Origin: an uncultured Lachnoclostridium sp.
Lineage (GTDB): Bacteria; Bacillota; Clostridia; Lachnospirales; Lachnospiraceae
NCBI GenBank assembly: GCA_958425285.1
Contig: CATZVV010000037.1
Coordinates: 1-11,105 of the forward strand
Direction of reading: 5' to 3'
Length of the DNA: 11,105 nt
Below, piece after piece: positions 7,290-11,105 of this stretch. Position 1 is the stretch's first letter, and the number at the start of each line of letters is the position of its first letter. A program made the position numbers and the translations under genes. The notes below the pieces were generated by a model. That model worked only from the letters and a program-made list of their open reading frames with translations. It made no database searches and was not told the origin of the DNA.

Positions 7290-9266
7290 ATGAAAAAGAA
7301 ATTAATGGCACTGGCTTTTTCGGTTGCAGCAGCGGGGCTTGTTTTCAGTATGGGACAGGTGGCTGAGGCAAAGGTAAAAGTAAGCAGTGTAAGGGCAGAA
7401 AGTGCGACTGGTTCTTCAAAAACGGTATATGTAGCGAAAGGAAAGTCAGTGAAACTTACTGCGACAGTAAAGGTAAAACCGAATAGGGCTGCTAATAAAA
7501 AGGTGAGTTACAAATCATCCAAGAGTTCCATTGCGGTAGTTAATTCAAAAGGTATAGTTAAAGGGAAGAAGCTTGGTACAGCTAAAATTATTGTACGCTC
7601 TAAGAAAAACAATAACAAGAAAGCAAGTATAACCGTTAAGGTTGTGAACCCGGCAACAAAGGTTGCATTGGATAAGAAAAAGACATTCATTACGATTGGA
7701 GGTTCAGTAAAATTAAAGGCAACGGTGAAAGGAAAGAAAAATTATTGTAAATCCGTTGTTTGGACGACTTCAAATAAGAGGGTTGCAGCAGTCTCCAAAT
7801 CGGGAGTTGTAAAGGCGAAGGCAGCTGGAAAAGCAGTGGTTAGGGCAGTAGCAGCTGATGGTACAAAAAAAGTGGCAGCTTGTCTGGTTGTAGTGACAGG
7901 AAAGACAACCGATTTGAGCAGCTTGAACTTCCGTACATATTACAATGATTCTTCTACGGATGTAGTAGTAGTAAGCTTAAACGAGGCAAAAACATTGACA
8001 GAGAATCAGTTTATTGTAAAAACAAAATCACGTCCGGATGGACAGTATATTCATACAACGGATATTGCTTCTGTAGTTACAGCAAACAATAAAGACTATA
8101 TGATTACGTTGAATGATAGTATCTACGATGGTGATTTTGTTCAGGTTGAAGTGGCAGACTTAGATGGTCAGAAGGCAATTGAAAAAGAATTTAAAGTAGA
8201 AGAAGTGCAGAATGACGTTGTTGTCACTGGTACGGTAGGAAAACCTTTGGTGAGTAGCCAGTTTGGTAATGGATATGAGTCAATCAGCCTTTCTTCCGGT
8301 TCTTTACCAGCAGGATTATCCATTGATCAGCAGGATGGAACTATTTTTGGAACTCCAACCGCTTTATCCGATAATCAAGTATGTACACTTTCTCTTACGA
8401 GAGAGACCGGACGGATTAAGAAGGTACAGGTTACTTTTCTGATTGGTGATAAAGAACATATTATTGCACAGAATAAGACATTTGGTAATCAGAAAGATTT
8501 TATTGTACTTGCATCAGATTATTTTGCAGGCAGTATAGAAGTGGTAGGGGGAAGTGGATCTTATACCTATGAGATGGCAGATGACTGCAATGGAATGTTT
8601 CAATTAGGATTTCTTGACTCCTATTTCTATGTGGAAGCGGACTCGGGTAAGATGGCAGCCGGCACTTATTATCCCAAGGTGCGGATTAAGGATGCAGAGA
8701 ATACAAATCTCTCAACAGTGGCAAACCTGGCAGTTGTTGTCACTCCATCAATTGAAATTACAAGTACGGTTACAAACGATAAAGAAATTTCTGTATTTCT
8801 TTATTACCGAAATACAGAAACAGGAAGTGTATACTATGCAAACAGTAATACAGAGGGTGTATATAAGACAAAAGTGCCTTCTGGAATTTATGAAGCATAT
8901 TATTATACGACAGACGAAACAGGAAAGGATAAGTTAAATTATCTTGGAAGAGATATTAATGTAACGGCTTCAGCAGCTTTTCAGTATACGGTTTCAGATT
9001 CATATAAGTTCGGTGGAAGGCTGTTAGATCAAAATGGAGAACTGGTAGATAAGGAGTTTGAGGTAGAACTTGTAAATACTTCCGGTAAAATGCTTGAGAG
9101 CAGAATGGGAACTGAGTACCAGTTTAGCGGATATGCAAAAGGAAATTATATCATAAAGGTTTATGACAGTCAAACAGAGGAACTGGTTGGGCAGCATGGA
9201 GTGGTTAGTTTGTCAGGCAATGTAATAGCTGATATCAAGTTGAATTATACAAATATTCAGCAATAG
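7290..9266 (+). CDS. Secreted BIG2-domain surface protein with He_PIG-like and carboxypeptidase-regulatory-like modules
   Basis: 658 aa. Residues 1-27 are a signal peptide (MKKKLMALAFSV..., cleavage after AEA). Two BIG2 modules follow: about 43-119 (SKTVYVAKGKSVKLTA; IAVVNSKGIVKGKKLGTAKI) and 122-203 (ITIGGSVKLKATV; VAAVSKSGVVKAKAAGKAVV). Residues 206-310 are unassigned beta-rich sequence. Residues 317-385 contain the SGSLPAGLSID...TIFGTPT pattern of the putative Ig He_PIG module. Residues 405-485 are another Ig/cadherin-like stretch, and 573-652 (GGRLLDQNGELVDKEFEVELV) resemble a carboxypeptidase-regulatory-like fold. There is no LPXTG, SLH, choline-binding or C-terminal membrane anchor, and no catalytic motif that I recognise. 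The architecture points to adhesion or a structural surface role, with ligand unknown. The N-terminal half is very Lys-rich, like the SGNH hydrolase's BIG2 part, and may contact anionic wall polymers; that is inference. AAGGAGG at 7271-7277 lies 12 nt before the ATG, slightly long spacing. Confidence 0.9.
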   Translation: MKKKLMALAFSVAAAGLVFSMGQVAEAKVKVSSVRAESATGSSKTVYVAKGKSVKLTATVKVKPNRAANKKVSYKSSKSSIAVVNSKGIVKGKKLGTAKIIVRSKKNNNKKASITVKVVNPATKVALDKKKTFITIGGSVKLKATVKGKKNYCKSVVWTTSNKRVAAVSKSGVVKAKAAGKAVVRAVAADGTKKVAACLVVVTGKTTDLSSLNFRTYYNDSSTDVVVVSLNEAKTLTENQFIVKTKSRPDGQYIHTTDIASVVTANNKDYMITLNDSIYDGDFVQVEVADLDGQKAIEKEFKVEEVQNDVVVTGTVGKPLVSSQFGNGYESISLSSGSLPAGLSIDQQDGTIFGTPTALSDNQVCTLSLTRETGRIKKVQVTFLIGDKEHIIAQNKTFGNQKDFIVLASDYFAGSIEVVGGSGSYTYEMADDCNGMFQLGFLDSYFYVEADSGKMAAGTYYPKVRIKDAENTNLSTVANLAVVVTPSIEITSTVTNDKEISVFLYYRNTETGSVYYANSNTEGVYKTKVPSGIYEAYYYTTDETGKDKLNYLGRDINVTASAAFQYTVSDSYKFGGRLLDQNGELVDKEFEVELVNTSGKMLESRMGTEYQFSGYAKGNYIIKVYDSQTEELVGQHGVVSLSGNVIADIKLNYTNIQQ

Positions 9267-9274
9267 ATAGAAGG

Positions 9275-9304
9275 TTGACAAAACTGGGAATTCTATAGTA
9301 AAAT
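9275..9304 (+). promoter_or_regulatory. Sigma-A promoter of leuS
   Basis: A perfect TTGACA (9275-9280) is followed after 18 nt by TAAAAT (9299-9304; 5 of 6 to TATAAT). It starts 8 nt after the BIG2-protein stop codon. The implied leader is about 90 nt and includes the hairpin at 9336-9373. Confidence 0.72.
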
Positions 9305-9335
9305 GCTTAACAGGTAAAGACTGTGATAAAGAAAT

Positions 9336-9373
9336 AGTCAAATACCCCGTAGCTTGCTGCGGGGTATTTGACT
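9336..9373 (+). other. Perfect 14-bp hairpin in the leuS leader (terminator or attenuator candidate)
   Basis: AGTCAAATACCCCG (9336-9349) is exactly complementary to CGGGGTATTTGACT (9360-9373). Within the 10-nt middle, T-A-G can still pair with C-T-G, leaving a CTTG tetraloop. The A-rich left flank and TATTT in the right arm give it the look of an intrinsic terminator, possibly for the BIG2 gene 70 nt upstream, but no T-run follows the full stem. Only 27 nt separate it from the leuS ATG, too little for another promoter, so leuS transcripts must pass through it. Confidence 0.75.
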
Positions 9374-9400
9374 GATGATAAAAGGAAAGGATTGTGCAAC

Positions 9401-11105
9401 ATGAAAGATTACAATTACACGGACATTGAGAAAAAATGGCAGAAATACTGGGATGAGCATCAGACATTTCATGCCGAAAATGATTATTCCAAGCCAAAAT
9501 TTTATGCACTTGTAGAATTCCCATATCCATCCGGACAGGGACTTCATATCGGACATCCACGTCCTTATACTGCAATGGATATTGTATCCAGAAAGAGAAG
9601 ATTGGAGGGCTATAATGTACTTTTCCCAATGGGATGGGATGCATTTGGACTTCCGACTGAGAACTTTGCCATAAAAAACAAAATTCATCCGGCAAAGGTA
9701 ACAGAAAAAAATGTTGCTCATTTTAAGGAGCAATTGAAAGCTTTGGGACTTTCCTTTGATTGGGAGAGGGAGATTAACACAACGGATCCGGATTATTATA
9801 AATGGACTCAGTGGATTTTTTTGCAATTGTTTAAAAAGGGGCTTGCGTATAAAAAAGAAATGTCTGTCAATTGGTGTACTTCATGTAAAGTCGTGTTGGC
9901 AAACGAAGAGGTTGTTAATGGCGTTTGCGAGCGCTGTGGCGGCGAGGTAGTGCACAAAGTAAAATCTCAGTGGATGCTAAAAATTACAGAATATGCACAA
10001 CGTTTACTAGATGATTTGGATGATGTAGATTATCTGGAAAAAATTAAAACAAGCCAGAAAAACTGGATTGGACGATCTACGGGAGCGGAAGTCGATTTTG
10101 TTGCATCTACAGGAGATATACTGACTGTTTATACAACAAGACCGGATACTTTGTTTGGGGCAACTTATATGGTTATTTCTCCAGAACACCCATATATTGA
10201 AAAATGGGCAGGCAAACTGGCAAATATGGATGAGATTCGTGCTTATCAGGATGAGTCTGCCAGAAAATCAGACTTTGAGCGTACCGAGATGGTAAAGGAT
10301 AAGACAGGAGTAAAACTGGAAGGGGTAACAGCGACAAATCCTGTTAATGGAAAAGAAATACCGATTTTTATTTCTGACTATGTGTTGATGACATATGGAA
10401 CAGGGGCTATTATGGCTGTACCTGCACATGATACACGTGACTTTGATTTTGCTCAAAAATTTGATTTGCCAATTATTGAGGTAGTAAAAGGTGGAGATGT
10501 AACAAAAGAAGCTTTTACAGATTGCGCTACCGGTGTTATGACAAATAGTGGATTTTTGGATGGCCTTTCTGTTGAAGAAGCGAAGGTAAAAATCAAAGAG
10601 TGGTTAGAAGAAAACGGAAAAGGGAAAACAAAAGTAAACTTTAAGTTAAGAGATTGGGTATTTTCCCGCCAGAGATATTGGGGTGAGCCAATTCCAATTG
10701 TAGAATGTGAAAAATGTGGTTATGTGCCATTGCCTGAAAGTGAGCTTCCATTGACACTTCCAGATGTGGAAAGCTATATGCCAACTGATAATGGAGAAAG
10801 TCCGCTGGCGAATTTAGATCGCTTTATCAATACAACATGTCCTCATTGTGGGGGACCGGCAAAAAGAGAGACCGATACAATGCCTCAATGGGCCGGTTCT
10901 TCATGGTACTTCCTTCGTTATTGTGATCCGAAAAATGATGATGAGCTTGCTATGAAAGAAGCTTTAGAGTATTGGCTTCCGGTAGACTGGTACAATGGAG
11001 GAATGGAGCATACAACACTTCATTTATTATATAGTCGTTTCTGGCATAAGTTTTTGTATGATATTGGAGTTGTGCCAACGAAAGAACCATATGCAAAACG
11101 TACGT
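9401..11105 (+). CDS. leuS: Leucyl-tRNA synthetase, 3' part outside the window
   Basis: The first 568 codons of a class I aminoacyl-tRNA synthetase that charges tRNA-Leu. The frame runs uninterrupted off the right edge; bacterial LeuRS is usually a little over 800 aa. HIGH is at 49-52 (GLHIGHPRPYTAMD), followed by FPMGWDAFGLPTENFA (75-90). A zinc-type Cys set CTSCK/CERCG is at 159-180, and a second pair, CEKCG and CPHCG, at 436-440 and 480-484. The CP1 editing domain shows TTRPDT (245-250) and GTGAIMAVPAHDTRD (333-347), whose final Asp is the editing residue. RDWVFSRQRYWGEPIP (417-432) and DWYNGGMEHTTLHLLYSRFW (529-548) lead into the second half of the catalytic domain. The KMSKS loop and the anticodon and C-terminal domains lie beyond the window. 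AAGGA (9387-9391), 9 nt before the ATG, sets the start. The leader contains a strong hairpin but no T-box. Confidence 0.97.
   Translation, partial: MKDYNYTDIEKKWQKYWDEHQTFHAENDYSKPKFYALVEFPYPSGQGLHIGHPRPYTAMDIVSRKRRLEGYNVLFPMGWDAFGLPTENFAIKNKIHPAKVTEKNVAHFKEQLKALGLSFDWEREINTTDPDYYKWTQWIFLQLFKKGLAYKKEMSVNWCTSCKVVLANEEVVNGVCERCGGEVVHKVKSQWMLKITEYAQRLLDDLDDVDYLEKIKTSQKNWIGRSTGAEVDFVASTGDILTVYTTRPDTLFGATYMVISPEHPYIEKWAGKLANMDEIRAYQDESARKSDFERTEMVKDKTGVKLEGVTATNPVNGKEIPIFISDYVLMTYGTGAIMAVPAHDTRDFDFAQKFDLPIIEVVKGGDVTKEAFTDCATGVMTNSGFLDGLSVEEAKVKIKEWLEENGKGKTKVNFKLRDWVFSRQRYWGEPIPIVECEKCGYVPLPESELPLTLPDVESYMPTDNGESPLANLDRFINTTCPHCGGPAKRETDTMPQWAGSSWYFLRYCDPKNDDELAMKEALEYWLPVDWYNGGMEHTTLHLLYSRFWHKFLYDIGVVPTKEPYAKRT

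Noticed and set aside
9303..9317. Short ATG-CTT-AAC-AGG-TAA frame as a leuS leader peptide
   Set aside because: Four codons only, with its ATG inside or next to the -10 element, and no run of Leu codons.
9305..9400. T-box riboswitch before leuS
   Set aside because: The leader is too short and lacks the conserved T-box sequence and a specifier stem.
9213..9826. Minus-strand open frames of about 160 codons opposite the start of leuS
   Set aside because: They overlap the certain LeuRS catalytic motifs and the leuS promoter, and the translations show no domain.

Overview
The window looks like chromosomal DNA from a low-to-moderate G+C anaerobic Firmicute, most likely Lachnospiraceae or a close Clostridia relative. 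The clues are strong AGGAGG-type ribosome binding sites, AT-rich DNA, two secreted proteins with the Lys-rich bacterial Ig-like group 2 (BIG2) modules common in gut Lachnospiraceae, and a bacterial LeuRS with the HIGHPRPYTAMD form of the HIGH region. The family-level assignment is inference from these features, not from a database search.

Layout, left to right. (1) Positions 2-1150, plus strand: the 3' part of an unrecognised, AT-rich gene that enters from outside the window and ends at a strong intrinsic terminator (1164-1203). (2) Positions 1273-3441, minus strand: a secreted modular SGNH/GDSL hydrolase, probably a carbohydrate esterase, with a BIG2 domain, a Pro/Ser/Thr linker, a CBM-like beta-sandwich, the SGNH catalytic domain and a C-terminal beta-rich domain. 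(3) Positions 3442-3669: a 228-bp divergent promoter region with a candidate minus-strand promoter, a weaker plus-strand -10 and a short palindrome. (4) Positions 3670-7129: three co-directional genes encoding a Nit-type carbon-nitrogen hydrolase (amidase), a neurotransmitter:sodium symporter (NSS) family amino-acid transporter, and a Gfo/Idh/MocA-type NAD(P)-dependent oxidoreductase. The last two are 25 bp apart and almost certainly co-transcribed. (5) Positions 7290-9266: a second secreted BIG2 protein with its own promoter, two BIG2 modules, a putative-Ig He_PIG-like module and a carboxypeptidase-regulatory-like C-terminus. (6) Positions 9275-11105: a promoter, a 14-bp perfect hairpin and the first 568 codons of leuS, which runs off the right edge.

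How the genes may work together: the SGNH protein probably removes acyl groups from extracellular polysaccharide, and the second BIG2 protein is a surface or secreted adhesin-like protein of unknown ligand. The amidase and NSS transporter plausibly form a small unit for amino-acid or amide uptake and turnover; the oxidoreductase's link to them is positional only. leuS is a housekeeping gene. I see no rRNA or tRNA gene, CRISPR array, insertion sequence or integrase. There is no clear evidence for a previously undescribed system. The least ordinary items are the truncated left-edge protein, the leuS leader hairpin without a T-box, and the amidase/NSS/Gfo grouping.
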